In this document: one piece after another, positions 1-9,040 of the stretch
Layout of the letters: each line of letters starts with the position of its first letter
How positions within the stretch are numbered: the first letter of the stretch is position 1
Origin: an uncultured Collinsella sp.
Lineage (GTDB): Bacteria; Actinomycetota; Coriobacteriia; Coriobacteriales; Coriobacteriaceae
Assembly: GCA_900545445.1 (NCBI GenBank)
Contig: UQZH01000003.1
Location: 22,101-86,100 of the forward strand
Direction: 5' to 3'
DNA: 64,000 nucleotides
Program-made: the position numbers and the translations under genes
Notes under the pieces: model-generated
What the model saw: only the letters and a program-made list of their open reading frames with translations
The model's database searches: none
What the model was told of the DNA's origin: nothing

Positions 1-46
1 TACCGATTTTAGATCACGCTTTGTAATCTTGTTGGAACTGGTGTCA

Positions 47-832
47 TTAGAAGTCGTCATCGTCGAAGCTCCCTTCCGAACTAAGCTGTGGCGTCTGAGC
101 AATGAAGTTTGGCTGGACCACCACGAGGATTACTGCGAGGCAAAGCCCAATGATGGCAATACCAAGGATTGGAATGCTCATGTAGGCACAGAGCGCAAAC
201 CCGAGCACGAAGAAAATAGCAGTCTGCTTGTTGACAATCATTGAAGCGAGCAGTGCAATGCCGAGCGCAGGGATGAATCCACCCGCAATAACCAGGCCGT
301 TACTTACAAACTCGGGAATTGCGTTAAGCACCGCGTTCATAACCGGCGTTCCGAGATAGAAAGCAAGGGAGCACACGAAAAAGCGAGGAAGCGATTTGAC
401 GATGAATCCACCAAGCAGATGCATCCGCTCCATACCTTTGAGGTCGCCCTTTGCCACACAGTCGTCCGCTTTATGGACGAAAAACGGCATCACGATCAGC
501 GTAAGCGCGTTATCAATGATGAGATAAAGCGACGCAATCGGGAAAGCGAGCGTCAGCGCAACTTCAGCGCCTTGACCCGTCGAAATTGCAAAGGCAGTGC
601 CCAAAATACCACCGGTGATAACGTCAGGCGGAACGGCCGCCCCGATGGTAACCGATCCAATGAACACCATTTCAAGCGTGGCGCCGACAATAATGCCCGT
701 CTGCAAATCACCCATCACAAGACCGATGAGGACGCCCGTGACAATCGGGCGAGAAGCAAGGCAAGTGCCAAGTGCCCACTCAAATGTCACGCACATTGCG
801 ACGAGGCCGATAAGGATCGCTTGAGTCAACAT
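47..832 (-). CDS. Mannose-family PTS EIIC permease (first PTS set)
   Basis: This 261-residue, strongly hydrophobic protein is the EIIC channel subunit of a mannose/fructose/sorbose-type phosphotransferase system in the inner membrane. The first half shows the typical alternation of short membrane segments and glycine-rich loops (GAAVPPDVITGG near residue 65), and the tail ends in an acidic run after the last helix. The start ATG has an AAAGGGG ribosome site. It is the last of three genes read leftward, EIIA then EIIB then EIIC, with short gaps of 13 and 27 bases, so the three are surely cotranscribed. No EIID partner is visible before the left edge (1-46 has no open frame of any length); it may start further left. 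Substrate cannot be read from sequence; the neighbouring deglycase suggests a sugar-amine conjugate (inference). Confidence 0.9.
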   Translation of the reverse strand: MLTQAILIGLVAMCVTFEWALGTCLASRPIVTGVLIGLVMGDLQTGIIVGATLEMVFIGSVTIGAAVPPDVITGGILGTAFAISTGQGAEVALTLAFPIASLYLIIDNALTLIVMPFFVHKADDCVAKGDLKGMERMHLLGGFIVKSLPRFFVCSLAFYLGTPVMNAVLNAIPEFVSNGLVIAGGFIPALGIALLASMIVNKQTAIFFVLGFALCAYMSIPILGIAIIGLCLAVILVVVQPNFIAQTPQLSSEGSFDDDDF

Positions 833-859
833 GAGGGATCCCCTTTCTATTGTATGTGC

Positions 860-1321
860 TTAAATCAAAATCTTCTCGTCTCTAGGTACCTGCCTGATCT
901 CCACCTCGATTCCGGCATCACTGAGCTCATGTAGAAGCTCCACGTCGCGATCGGTAGCGAAAACCGTTGAAGATAGGCGTACATCTGCACCCTCACGCGG
1001 CTTCGTTCCTCCAATGTTGATATGCTCGATTTCGCTGTAGCCCTTTGCCAGGCGGTAAGCATCTTCGATGCTTTCAACGACAATGAACAAACGGTACTTA
1101 TCGGTCACACCGCTCCTAAGAGCCTCGATAGAATCATCGACCGATTTGATAACCAATTTGACGCCTGCCGGACGTGCCAGCTTAAGCGTCGTCTTGCGCA
1201 CGTCATCTTTCACAACCGCATCGCAGGCAATCAAAATGCAATTGGTGTCAAGCTCTTGCGTCCAAGTCATGGCAACCTGACCATGAAGCAAGCGATGGTC
1301 AACTCTCAACAGCTTAATCAT
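860..1321 (-). CDS. Mannose-family PTS EIIB phosphocarrier
   Basis: A 153-residue cytosolic EIIB of the mannose family. It receives phosphate from EIIA and passes it to the incoming sugar. The family signature around the phospho-histidine is clear near the N-terminus (RVDHRLLHGQV, His13). I chose the ATG at 1321 and not a longer upstream start because the family N-terminus begins exactly there and a GAAAGGA ribosome site precedes it by six bases. It sits between EIIA and EIIC in one operon. Closely related to the B domain of the fused EIIAB at 24494-25417, so the two PTS sets are probably paralogous. Confidence 0.93.
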   Translation of the reverse strand: MIKLLRVDHRLLHGQVAMTWTQELDTNCILIACDAVVKDDVRKTTLKLARPAGVKLVIKSVDDSIEALRSGVTDKYRLFIVVESIEDAYRLAKGYSEIEHINIGGTKPREGADVRLSSTVFATDRDVELLHELSDAGIEVEIRQVPRDEKILI

Positions 1322-1334
1322 CTTTGTTCCTTTC

Positions 1335-1751
1335 TCAAAAATCCTCGTCTTCTTCTGCCGAATTTGGCAGCGAACATAGGCATGTGCCCTTTTGGCGGAC
1401 ACTTGAAACCAATGCAGCGAGCTCGGCGTCATCAAGTGTGCTCAATTTCGAAAACACTTCGAGCACTAGTGGTAGCGACATGCCGGCAATGAGTCTTAGA
1501 GAATCGTCACCCAACCTTTCCATAAAAGCGTTATTCACTGACCCACCATAGACATCAGTGATGACAATCCACTGGTCTGCTGGGTCGCGAGAACGGTCCC
1601 AAAAATCTATCAACTCGTTTACATCCATCGTGTCCTCATCGACATATGCGCATAGCACCTTAACGCGAGGATCTTCACCGCAAAATAGCTGGAGCGTTTC
1701 ACGCATCGCTCTAGCAAGTGGCCCATGGCTGGCCAAGAGCAACTTCCTCAT
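1335..1751 (-). CDS. Mannose-family PTS EIIA phosphocarrier
   Basis: A 138-residue EIIA subunit that accepts phosphate from HPr. The N-terminus LLLASHG places the phospho-histidine at residue 9, as in the family, and the motif TDVYGGSVNN near residue 60 is the conserved active-site loop. First gene of the EIIA-EIIB-EIIC operon. Upstream there is a good promoter (1814-1841) and an ACGTTATA half-site (1788-1795) shared with five other promoters in this window. A strong terminator at 1890-1920 insulates it from the GntR genes. Confidence 0.92.
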   Translation of the reverse strand: MRKLLLASHGPLARAMRETLQLFCGEDPRVKVLCAYVDEDTMDVNELIDFWDRSRDPADQWIVITDVYGGSVNNAFMERLGDDSLRLIAGMSLPLVLEVFSKLSTLDDAELAALVSSVRQKGTCLCSLPNSAEEDEDF

Positions 1752-1787
1752 TTATCTCCCAATCTCAGTCAATCATCTGTTAATAGA

Positions 1788-1841
1788 ACGTTATATTTTG
1801 TATTGTTATCTACAGTATCCTCGAAACTTTCGCTTTGTCAA
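1788..1841 (-). promoter_or_regulatory. Promoter and putative operator of the first PTS operon
   Basis: Read on the minus strand: -35 TTGACA (1836-1841), a 16-base spacer and -10 GATACT (1814-1819). About 20 bases downstream lies ACGTTATA (1788-1795, plus-strand reading), the half-site shared with five other promoters here. This position fits a repressor that blocks initiation. The promoter is a good consensus match; the operator role is inference. Confidence 0.6.
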
Positions 1842-1889
1842 GACAGATCAATCAAGCTTCCTAAGCGGTAATAATTCGCCCGTAAACGG

Positions 1890-1920
1890 CAAAAAAACGC
1901 CCCTTTGTCGGGGCGTTTTC
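1890..1920 (-). terminator. Rho-independent terminator after the R1 regulator gene
   Basis: Ten-pair stem AAAACGCCCC/GGGGCGTTTT with a 6-base loop. On the minus strand the stem is followed by a run of seven T. It lies just past the end of R1 and before the PTS promoter. Confidence 0.85.
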
Positions 1921-1965
1921 AATCTCTTGTTATTCGGTTAAGAAAGATCCGGGGTTTGGCTTTCG

Positions 1966-2670
1966 CTAGAGATAAAACTTTAAGCGCTCAGTGCAGTACA
2001 CCTGCCGCGAAATAAACAATGGCACTCCCTGCGCGCTGCAACGCTTATCTACAAATAATAAAAGGGCAGATCCCGGCTTTACATTCAAATGTTCTGCCTC
2101 GTAAGCACTTGCAAAGCACACCTGCAACGTTCGCTCGTTATTGCCAAGTTCGATATGGCGTCTTCCCAGCACCTCAAGTAGAGAACCCGATAAATCTTCA
2201 TGTTCCAAAAAGGCCAGAGAAGGAGTGTAGCTATTGGTTTCCAACATCGTTGGCACGCCATCGACTAAGCGCAAACGTCTAGTCTGAAGAATATTCTCGT
2301 CCTCCTGGACCTGAAGAAAACGCACGTCGCGCAGCGTAGGATAAATCCAAGCTACTTCGAGCACTACGGTAGAAGGCTTTTTATTTTCTTGAATGCAGGA
2401 ATGGGTGAAGCTTTCCTGGTCATCGGCTGCATAGGCATTGCGTGTCGTGGTAACAAAAGTCCCTTTCCCTCGCGTGCGCTCAACGATATCGGCGTCCTCT
2501 AGTTCCTTGATTGCCGATCGAACGGTAATACGACTAACGCCATATTCCTCCATAAGCTCCGTCTCAGTAGGAAGCTTATCCCCTTCGCTATATACGCCAC
2601 TTTCTATTCGACTCACAAGATCGTGAACGATCTGCTTATACAATGGAACAGCGCTCTCCACTTTAACCAT
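1966..2670 (-). CDS. GntR/UTRA transcriptional regulator R1
   Basis: A 234-residue regulator. Residues 1-70 form a GntR winged helix-turn-helix (PLYKQIVHDL, then GDKLPTETELMEEYGVSRIT and the wing GKGTFV). The rest matches a UTRA effector-binding domain, which in FrlR, FraR and NagR binds a sugar phosphate. It lies only 8 bases after R2 on the same strand, so R2-R1 form a two-gene operon ending at the terminator at 1890-1920. Tandem UTRA regulators next to a PTS and a sugar-phosphate deglycase suggest two related ligands or a heteromeric or cross-regulating pair (inference). Confidence 0.88.
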   Translation of the reverse strand: MVKVESAVPLYKQIVHDLVSRIESGVYSEGDKLPTETELMEEYGVSRITVRSAIKELEDADIVERTRGKGTFVTTTRNAYAADDQESFTHSCIQENKKPSTVVLEVAWIYPTLRDVRFLQVQEDENILQTRRLRLVDGVPTMLETNSYTPSLAFLEHEDLSGSLLEVLGRRHIELGNNERTLQVCFASAYEAEHLNVKPGSALLLFVDKRCSAQGVPLFISRQVYCTERLKFYL

Positions 2671-2678
2671 TATTCAAC

Positions 2679-3467
2679 CTATTGCTTTCTGCACTCAACG
2701 GCTTCAAGTCCCTGCCAGTTGATGCCGAGTTGATTAGCCTTAATCGAAAAGAAGTATTTGAAATAGTCACCCAACATCACCTGCTTAGTAAAGTGCACTG
2801 GCTTACCAGTGCTCATATAAACGGTCTCACTCAATATAAACATCGCAGCTTCTCCTGCGATGTTAAGGATGCGCTTCTCCTCATCCGTAGCAAGCCCTGC
2901 TTCAAGCACAATAGACGGGAAACAATTATCCTCTAGTCGCAGCCCCGTCTCTCTCTCAATCGTTTCATAAAGTGATGCGTTCTCCATATCGACACCCAGT
3001 AAAAACCCGAAGTTCTTTACTGGAAGATAAATATGTTCAATCATTGCATTTATGTGATTAATTGACCTCACGCGTTTGAGGTAAACCGCAGATTCATTCT
3101 CTTCCATTCGCAAATGACGACGGACGGCAACGGGCGGCTCGACCTCCTGAAGAGCGAGAACACGAGACGAGGTTTCGATATTATTTTCATGGCAAAAATA
3201 AGTGAAACCCTTAAACGTGCTCAAGCTCGAGACGATTTTAGGCTGCCGGATAAATGTGCCTTTGCCATGACGCGTATCAAGCACGTCGTCATCCACAAGA
3301 GTTTGAATTGCCTTCCGTATCGTCGCACGGCTAACCTCGTATTCTTCGCAAAAACCATTTTCGCTAGGCAACACGCCACTTTCGGAAAACTCGCCCATCT
3401 CAATACGGCGGCGCAAATCATCAGCTACTTGTACATATAGCGGCACAGCACTAGTCGGGTTAATCAT
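2679..3467 (-). CDS. GntR/UTRA transcriptional regulator R2
   Basis: A 262-residue regulator of the same build as R1: GntR winged helix near residues 8-75 (PLYVQVADDLRRRIEMGEF, wing GKGTFI) followed by a UTRA ligand domain. It is the first gene of the R2-R1 operon. Its own upstream region (3476-3530) carries ACGTTATA within an imperfect inverted repeat (3501-3528), so it is a candidate for autoregulation and for being the regulator of the ACGTTATA regulon. The C-terminus is somewhat longer than in R1. Confidence 0.87.
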   Translation of the reverse strand: MINPTSAVPLYVQVADDLRRRIEMGEFSESGVLPSENGFCEEYEVSRATIRKAIQTLVDDDVLDTRHGKGTFIRQPKIVSSLSTFKGFTYFCHENNIETSSRVLALQEVEPPVAVRRHLRMEENESAVYLKRVRSINHINAMIEHIYLPVKNFGFLLGVDMENASLYETIERETGLRLEDNCFPSIVLEAGLATDEEKRILNIAGEAAMFILSETVYMSTGKPVHFTKQVMLGDYFKYFFSIKANQLGINWQGLEAVECRKQ

Positions 3468-3839
3468 AACGTTCTCCGTATAACATTCTATGAAACTTCT
3501 ATACGTTATAAGATAACCTATTACGTATTATTTTGAAAGAAATAGACGGTTCAATCTTATTTTTGAACCGTCTACAATATCAAACACTCCATATGAAGGT
3601 GTCGAATGCCACTTGTGGCGCAAACAAGAGGGGCATTTGGCAAAAATGCCCCATTTCGCCTTGAAGTCACTACCGTGAAATGCCAACGAGCCGCATGGTC
3701 GAGTCCAAGCAAATACGACCTCAAGCGGCCAGCTACGGCATGGCTCCCTAGAACGAGACTGCGACATTTGTTTGCATTGTTTTACGAACGCAACATAACG
3801 AATTATTTCCGAGCAAAATAACGACCGCTGAAAGCTGCT
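3468..3839. other. Gap between R2 and DG1 with two hairpins
   Basis: No credible gene. It holds the R2 promoter region and two stem-loops: a perfect 12-base inverted repeat at 3543-3574 (arm TAGACGGTTCAA) and a GC-rich hairpin at 3630-3652 (arm GGGGCATTT). Either could end DG1 transcription on the minus strand, although neither has a strong T run. The rest is featureless to my reading. Confidence 0.5.
3501..3528. promoter_or_regulatory. Putative operator upstream of R2
   Basis: The arms ATACGTTATA and TATTACGTAT form an inverted repeat with one mismatch and an 8-base spacer, 35-60 bases before the R2 start. It contains the ACGTTATA half-site (3503-3510) shared by six promoters in the window. 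A GntR operator is the simplest reading. Confidence 0.5.
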
Positions 3840-4874
3840 TTAGTAGTTCATCTGGTGGTAGTAGCGACGCGTGGTGAGCGGGTGGTTGCGGACGTGCTCG
3901 AGATGGCAGCTCAGGCGCTCGGTGATGGTGTAGGTGACCATCGGGGAGACGATCTTGCGGAACTCGGGGTCGCTGAACGGCAGCTCGACCTCGGCGGTGT
4001 CGAACTTGTTCACGCGGACATGGACGCCCTTCTCGTCGGCGAGCATGTGGGTGAAGTTGTCCACGCGGTCCATGAGCTTGCGGGTGTCATCCTCGCCGTA
4101 GAGCATGATGAGGCTCGTGCCCTCCTCGCACAGCTCGATGGTGCCGTGGAAGAACTCGGCGGCGTGGATGGACTTGGTCTTGATCCACTGCATCTCCTCG
4201 AGGATGCACATGGCGTAGTCGTAGGCCTCGCCCCAGAGCATGCCGGAGCCGATCACCATGTGGTAGTCGGTGTCCTTGAAGTCCTCGGCCATGGCGGCGC
4301 AGCGCTCGTCCTGGGCGTCCTTGGCCTTGATGAGGTACGGGGCGATGTTGCCGAACTCCTCCATGAAGGTGTCGTACTTGGGGAAGGCGCCGGCGTTCTT
4401 GAGGAAGCGGGCGACCAGCGTGATCTGGTAGGTGTAGATGGCCTCGCACAGGACGTCGTCCTCGGCGAAGCTGAAGAACTTGTAGTCGGCGTACTCGGTG
4501 GCCGGGGTGTTGTCGTTGGAGACGTACATCAGCGTGCGGGCGCCCTGCTCCTGGCAGAACTTGGCGGCCTCGATGATCTCGGGGGTGGTGCCGGTACGGG
4601 TGGAGAAGACGCAGACCGAGTCCTTGTTGAAGGCCTTGGGCGGGCATGCGAGGAACTCGGCGGCGATCTCGCAGTGGACGTCGACGTCGGCCGTGGTGGT
4701 CTCGACCCAGTACTTCATCGGGAGCGTGTGGGCCCAGGTGCCGCCGCAGCCGATGAAGAAGATGTTGGAATAGCCCTGCTCGCAGACCTTGTCCACGGCA
4801 GCCTCAATCTGAGGACGGAGAGCGAGGGCATCGCTCACAACCTTCTCGTAACGAGGCTCATCGAAATTGAACAT
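3840..4874 (-). CDS. SIS-family sugar-amine 6-phosphate deglycase DG1 (FrlB/GfrF-like)
   Basis: A 344-residue protein with two SIS domains. The first holds the sugar-phosphate loop IGCGGTWAH (about residue 41) and STRTGTTPE (91-99). The second holds Glu227 of EMQW and His243 of FFHG, 16 residues apart. That is the spacing I recall for catalytic Glu214 and His230 of the Salmonella FraB deglycase. The C-terminus TRRYYHQMNY is typical of FrlB-like proteins. Such enzymes split fructoselysine 6-phosphate or a relative to glucose 6-phosphate and a free amine or amino acid. The gene is monocistronic with its own promoter (4925-4952) and an ACGTTATA operator. It is the most divergent of the four paralogues (FFHGTIE where the others have FHGPFE), so its substrate may differ. 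Confidence 0.82.
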   Translation of the reverse strand: MFNFDEPRYEKVVSDALALRPQIEAAVDKVCEQGYSNIFFIGCGGTWAHTLPMKYWVETTTADVDVHCEIAAEFLACPPKAFNKDSVCVFSTRTGTTPEIIEAAKFCQEQGARTLMYVSNDNTPATEYADYKFFSFAEDDVLCEAIYTYQITLVARFLKNAGAFPKYDTFMEEFGNIAPYLIKAKDAQDERCAAMAEDFKDTDYHMVIGSGMLWGEAYDYAMCILEEMQWIKTKSIHAAEFFHGTIELCEEGTSLIMLYGEDDTRKLMDRVDNFTHMLADEKGVHVRVNKFDTAEVELPFSDPEFRKIVSPMVTYTITERLSCHLEHVRNHPLTTRRYYHQMNY

Positions 4875-4916
4875 CCCTTACTCCTAACTCACTTAGATGA
4901 ACCCTTCATTCATCCC

Positions 4917-4952
4917 ATAACGTTATAATACTTTATATAACTAACTATGCAA
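4917..4952 (-). promoter_or_regulatory. DG1 promoter with overlapping palindromic operator
   Basis: Minus-strand -35 TTGCAT (4947-4952), 16-base spacer and -10 TATTAT (4925-4930). A perfect 10-base palindrome ATAACGTTAT (4917-4926) touches the -10 box and contains the shared ACGTTATA half-site. This placement favours repression. Confidence 0.6.
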
Positions 4953-5711
4953 GTATTATTTTGATTCTGCTCTTTCATCAAGCCCCTTAAAACAACAATC
5001 GGCATTGTTGGACACAGCGTGCAAGTTCATTGAACGATTCAATATGCATCGTCCCTAGTTAAATGACGTCTTATGCAAATACCTTTAATCCGCTTGGGGC
5101 CGACGAATCTTTTGACTGTCCGCAGAAGCTTTCCCGGAATTCCCCATGGATAGACGCACCGGCAATCGCTTTGTTATCTGGCTTATTGCGCATTGCCGGA
5201 CCGTCTGGGAGAAAGTGCAATCTACCGCGTGGTCAACTAGCGTTTCATCGGAATCGACCGCATCCGCGCCAAATACTAAATCGCAATCGTTGTAACTCGC
5301 CCGATCATATGACGGCAATTTCTCGCCTTAAAAATGAGCACGAAATAAGGGGGCAGCTGTTTGCAATTTGCTTTATTCGTAAGTGTTTTTACTGAAAAAA
5401 CAATCACCAACCAAACAGCACTATTAACAGCACTATTAATTGTTTGGCTCTTTGCTGTACAGCCATCTTTCGTATACGCCTCTCGTCTATCTCTCATCTC
5501 ACGGTTGGAGACGAAAGGTGTGCGGGAGTGGATAATTGGACGGCATTTGGGCCTGCGACGGATTATTTCGTCCGAAAATCCACGCTCATTTGGCGGGACA
5601 CGCGGGGCCTATGCCCAATCCGCTGGCATCGTCTTCAGTTCGCCGCAGAGCCGCGGCCCCATATGGGTATACTCTCGGAGATTCGACTCGATTCGCCCCC
5701 GCTGGGGCGTC
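4953..5711. other. Large gap upstream of the M16 protease gene
   Basis: About 760 bases with no convincing gene and lower GC than the flanks. Reading frames on both strands are short and lack family likeness. A degenerate member of repeat family A lies at 5524-5588 (GTCCGAAAATCCACGCTC unit). I see no other structure. Confidence 0.45.
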
Positions 5712-5725
5712 AAAGGAGACTGTAT

Positions 5726-8700
5726 ATGCCCACCACCTCAACCGACCCGCGCGCCGCTGCTGCCGCACTGCTGGTGCCCGGTACCATCTGCCACGGTTTT
5801 GCCGTCGAGCGCCGCGAGACCGTGCCCGAGCTCGACTCGGACGCCTACGTGCTGCGCCACACCGCATCGGGCGCTCGCCTGCTGTACCTGGCGTGCGACG
5901 ACGAAAACAAGGCTTTTGCCATTGGCTTTAAGACGCCGCCGGCCGATTCCACCGGCGTGTTCCATATTCTTGAGCACTCGGTGCTGTGCGGATCGGCCAA
6001 GTTCCCCGTCAAGGAGCCGTTTGTCGACCTGATCAAGAGCTCCATGCAGACGTTCCTCAACGCCATGACCTACCCCGACAAGACCATCTACCCCGTTGCC
6101 ACCACCAACGAGCAGGATCTGTACAACCTGATGGACGTGTACCTGGACGCGGTGTTCAACCCGGCCATCTATACCAAGCCCACCATTTTTGAGCAGGAGG
6201 GCTGGCACTACGAGTTGGACCTGCCGGAGGACGAGAGCTGCGAGGGCGACGCCCGCCCCCAGAACCTGCACGCGGGCACGCTGCGCTACAACGGCGTGGT
6301 GTTCAACGAGATGAAGGGCGCGCTGTCCGACCCCATGAGCGTGCTGGACGATGCCGTCAACGCCGCGCTCTACCCCGACACCGCCTATGCGCACGAAAGC
6401 GGCGGCGACCCGCGCGCGATTCCTGCGCTCACCTACGAGCAGTTCCTGGACACGCACGCACGTCACTACAATCCTTCCAACTCTTATATAACGCTCTACG
6501 GCGACCTGGATGTGGAGCGCGCGCTGGCGTTTTTGGACGAGCGCTATCTGTCGCAGTCGAGCGCCGCGAGCCGCCGCATGGACGCCGCCGTTGCCGCCGG
6601 CGAGGATCCGTCCGCGCTGGCACCCAATCCGCTGGACGTGCAGGCACCCGTGACCTGCGAGTATGAGCGCGTCGAGATGGCCACCACGCCCGAGAACGCC
6701 CTGGTGGGCCTGGGTCTTGTGCTGGGCAGCGCACTCGACCGCAAGCGCACGATCGCGGCGGATATCCTGTTCGAGGCGCTGCTGGGCTCCAACGAAGCGC
6801 CGATTAAGAAGGCCATTCTGGCCGCCGGCCTGGGCGGCAACGTGGTGAGCTACACCGCGGCCGAGTGCCTGCAGCCCTACGAGCTCATCATGCTGCAAAA
6901 CGCGCAGCCCGGCGTGGCGCGCGAGCTGCGCCGCGTGTTCCAGGACGCCTGCCGCGACCTGTGTGAGCACGGCGTTCCGCGCGAGCGCTTGGAAGCCATC
7001 ATCAGCAGCAACGAGTACGATCTGCGCCAGCGCGACTACGGTATCGCCGACGGCGTGGCCATTGCGTGCGACGCGCTGAGCACGTGGCTCTACGATGACG
7101 ACGCCGCGACGCTGGCGCTCAAGTACGGCCCGGTGTACGAGGAGCTGCGTGACGAGCTGGACGGCAGCTACTTTGAGGACCTGCTGCGCGAGCTGGTGCT
7201 GGAAAACGACCACATGGCGCTGGTCGAGCTGGTTCCGGTAGACGCCGCCGAGGGTGCGGAGGGTGCCGAAGCTGCCGAGCTGGCTGCCAAGCGCGACGCC
7301 ATGACCGATGCCGAGCTGGCCGATGTGGTCGAGCGCACGGCCGTACTGCGTGCCGCGCAGGAGGCGGAGGACACGCCCGAGGACAAGGCCACGCTACCGC
7401 GTCTGCGCGTGTCCGACATTGGCGAGGCGCGCCCCGAGCCGCCGCTGGTCGTGGACACGACCGCGCCCATCCCCTGTCTGCACCACGACATTCCCACCAA
7501 CCGCCTGGCCTACGCCATGCAGTACTTCGACCTGAGCTGCGTCGCATTTGAGGACCTGCCCTATGTGACGCTGCTCTGCCGCCTGCTCAAGCAGCTGCCC
7601 ACGCGCGAGCATTCGGCCGAGGAACTCGACAACCTGCTCGCCGGCAAGCTGGGCTTTTTGAGCTTTACGACCGAGGTCATGACGCAGCCCGACGTGGACG
7701 GCGTGCGCCCCTACCTGCTGGTGAGTGCCGGCGCCCTGTCCGAAAAGATCGACGCGCTGGCGAGCCTGCCGCGCGAGGTGTGGTCGAGCACGCTGTTGCT
7801 CGATGCCGACGCCGACCGCGTGCGCGACGTGCTCACGCAGATTCGCATTGGGCTTGAGCAAGGCTTTATCAACAACGGCCACTCGGCGGCGCTCGGTCGC
7901 GCGATGAGCTACAGCTCGCCTTCGGCCGTGGTTCGCGAGCAGCTTTCGGGCGTGGACTTCTACCTGTTCCTGCGCGATCTGCTCGAGCACTTTGACGAGC
8001 GCCTGGACGGCCTGCGCGCCAAGCTTGCCGAGCTGGCAGACCGCATCTTTGTGGCCGATGGCTGCCTGGCGAGCTTTACCGGCAGCGATGAGGACTTTGA
8101 CGCGTACTGGGACGCCGCGGGCGACCTGGGGCTGGGCGCTGGCGACGGCGCTGGCAGCGGCACGCTCGTGGTGCCGACGCCGTGCGACCGTCACGAGGCG
8201 TTCGTCATCCCCAGCGACATCTGCTTTGCGGCGCGCGCGTGCGACCCGCGCCGCCTGGGCATCGACGTGACGGGCGCCTGGGCCGTGGCTGCCAACGCGC
8301 TCTCCTACGACTACCTGTGGAACGAGATCCGCGTGAAGGGCGGTGCGTACGGCTGCGGATTCCGCGCAGCCGGCGAGCGCCAGACGGCGTTCTACACCTA
8401 CCGCGACCCGGCGGTCGATCCTTCGATTGAGCGCGTGGAACGCGCGGGCGCATGGCTCGGCAGCTTTGAGCCCGACGAGGCCGCCTTCGAGGGCTTTATC
8501 GTGAGCTGCGTGAGCGGCATGGACGCACCGGTGAAGCCGTACGCGCTCACCAAGCGCCGCAATACGACCTACCTGGCTGGGCTCGATCCGCACGCGCGCG
8601 AGGAGCGTCGCGCCCAGATGCTCGCCGCCACACCCGCTGAGCTGCGCTCGCTCGGCGCCGATGTGACGCGCATCGCAGCCGCATCGCCCATCTGCGTCTT

Positions 8701-8764
8701 TGGCGGCCGCGACGTCGTCGCCAAGAGCAACGCCGGCTTTAACGTCGTCGAACTGATGGGCTAA
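5726..8764 (+). CDS. M16C (PreP-type) zinc metalloprotease
   Basis: A 1012-residue peptidase of the insulinase/pitrilysin superfamily, presequence-protease branch. The inverted zinc motif HXXEH is at residues 80-84 (HILEH). The long two-half architecture and total size match PreP/Cym1 proteins of about 1000 residues. These enzymes degrade unstructured peptides inside a closed chamber and are usually cytosolic in bacteria; no signal peptide is seen. I chose the ATG at 5726 because an AAAGGAG site precedes it by seven bases and homology begins soon after; the longer frame upstream is low-complexity read-through. A hairpin with a T-rich tail follows at 8773-8815. Confidence 0.9.
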   Translation: MPTTSTDPRAAAAALLVPGTICHGFAVERRETVPELDSDAYVLRHTASGARLLYLACDDENKAFAIGFKTPPADSTGVFHILEHSVLCGSAKFPVKEPFVDLIKSSMQTFLNAMTYPDKTIYPVATTNEQDLYNLMDVYLDAVFNPAIYTKPTIFEQEGWHYELDLPEDESCEGDARPQNLHAGTLRYNGVVFNEMKGALSDPMSVLDDAVNAALYPDTAYAHESGGDPRAIPALTYEQFLDTHARHYNPSNSYITLYGDLDVERALAFLDERYLSQSSAASRRMDAAVAAGEDPSALAPNPLDVQAPVTCEYERVEMATTPENALVGLGLVLGSALDRKRTIAADILFEALLGSNEAPIKKAILAAGLGGNVVSYTAAECLQPYELIMLQNAQPGVARELRRVFQDACRDLCEHGVPRERLEAIISSNEYDLRQRDYGIADGVAIACDALSTWLYDDDAATLALKYGPVYEELRDELDGSYFEDLLRELVLENDHMALVELVPVDAAEGAEGAEAAELAAKRDAMTDAELADVVERTAVLRAAQEAEDTPEDKATLPRLRVSDIGEARPEPPLVVDTTAPIPCLHHDIPTNRLAYAMQYFDLSCVAFEDLPYVTLLCRLLKQLPTREHSAEELDNLLAGKLGFLSFTTEVMTQPDVDGVRPYLLVSAGALSEKIDALASLPREVWSSTLLLDADADRVRDVLTQIRIGLEQGFINNGHSAALGRAMSYSSPSAVVREQLSGVDFYLFLRDLLEHFDERLDGLRAKLAELADRIFVADGCLASFTGSDEDFDAYWDAAGDLGLGAGDGAGSGTLVVPTPCDRHEAFVIPSDICFAARACDPRRLGIDVTGAWAVAANALSYDYLWNEIRVKGGAYGCGFRAAGERQTAFYTYRDPAVDPSIERVERAGAWLGSFEPDEAAFEGFIVSCVSGMDAPVKPYALTKRRNTTYLAGLDPHAREERRAQMLAATPAELRSLGADVTRIAAASPICVFGGRDVVAKSNAGFNVVELMG

Positions 8765-8772
8765 CGCACAGC

Positions 8773-8815
8773 AAAGGTAGATTTTTGGGACATGCCTAAA
8801 AATCTACCTTTTCTT
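8773..8815 (+). terminator. Terminator-like hairpin, also repeat family F copy 1
   Basis: Arms AAAGGTAGATTTTT (8773-8786) and its complement (8798-8811) around a loop containing GGGACATGCC, followed on the plus strand by TTTTCTTTTG. It can end transcription of the M16 gene. The GTAGATTTTTGGGACATGCC core recurs inverted at 13077-13112. Confidence 0.65.
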
Positions 8816-8830
8816 TTGCCGCAGTCTGCC

Positions 8831-8978
8831 GGTTTGTCTCGATCTGTAACGCTAGGACGGCAATATTGGCTCCAGATGTTACAAATCGAGACGTTTTCGG
8901 ATGACGCCGGCCCTTTGTCTCAATCTGTAACATCTAAGTCCAATTTTGCCGAGTTACTGTTACAGATCGAGACAAACC
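8831..8978. repeat. Repeat family G: four copies of a 15-mer as two hairpins
   Basis: The 15-mer GTCTCGATCTGTAAC occurs at 8836-8850, inverted at 8878-8892, direct at 8917-8931 and inverted at 8959-8973, each with at most one change. The first pair and the second pair form two successive hairpins with 27-base loops. No gene overlaps it. Further copies elsewhere in the genome would show whether this is a dispersed element. Confidence 0.7.
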
Positions 8979-9040
8979 GCCGCAGACACCCGCCCCACCA
9001 GCAAAACCCCCACGAAGGGGCAGGTGCCTTTGCGTTGGTT

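Noticed and set aside
1..46. EIID gene start expected before EIIC's 3' edge
   Set aside because: An ATG overlaps the EIIC stop but the frame ends after 12 codons; no EIID sequence is visible, so none is annotated.
3528..3821. Short frames on both strands between R2 and DG1
   Set aside because: Low-complexity, unlike any family, and they overlap the two hairpins.
5085..5318. Possible pseudogene remnant on the minus strand
   Set aside because: A 77-codon frame has a segment (DLVFGADAVDSDE) faintly like DeoR or eIF2B-type sugar-phosphate proteins, but it is too short and has no matching flanks or start signal to call a broken gene.
8831..8978. CRISPR-like array
   Set aside because: Units alternate in orientation, number only four and have unequal spacers, and no cas gene is in the window. 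It is a REP-type doublet.
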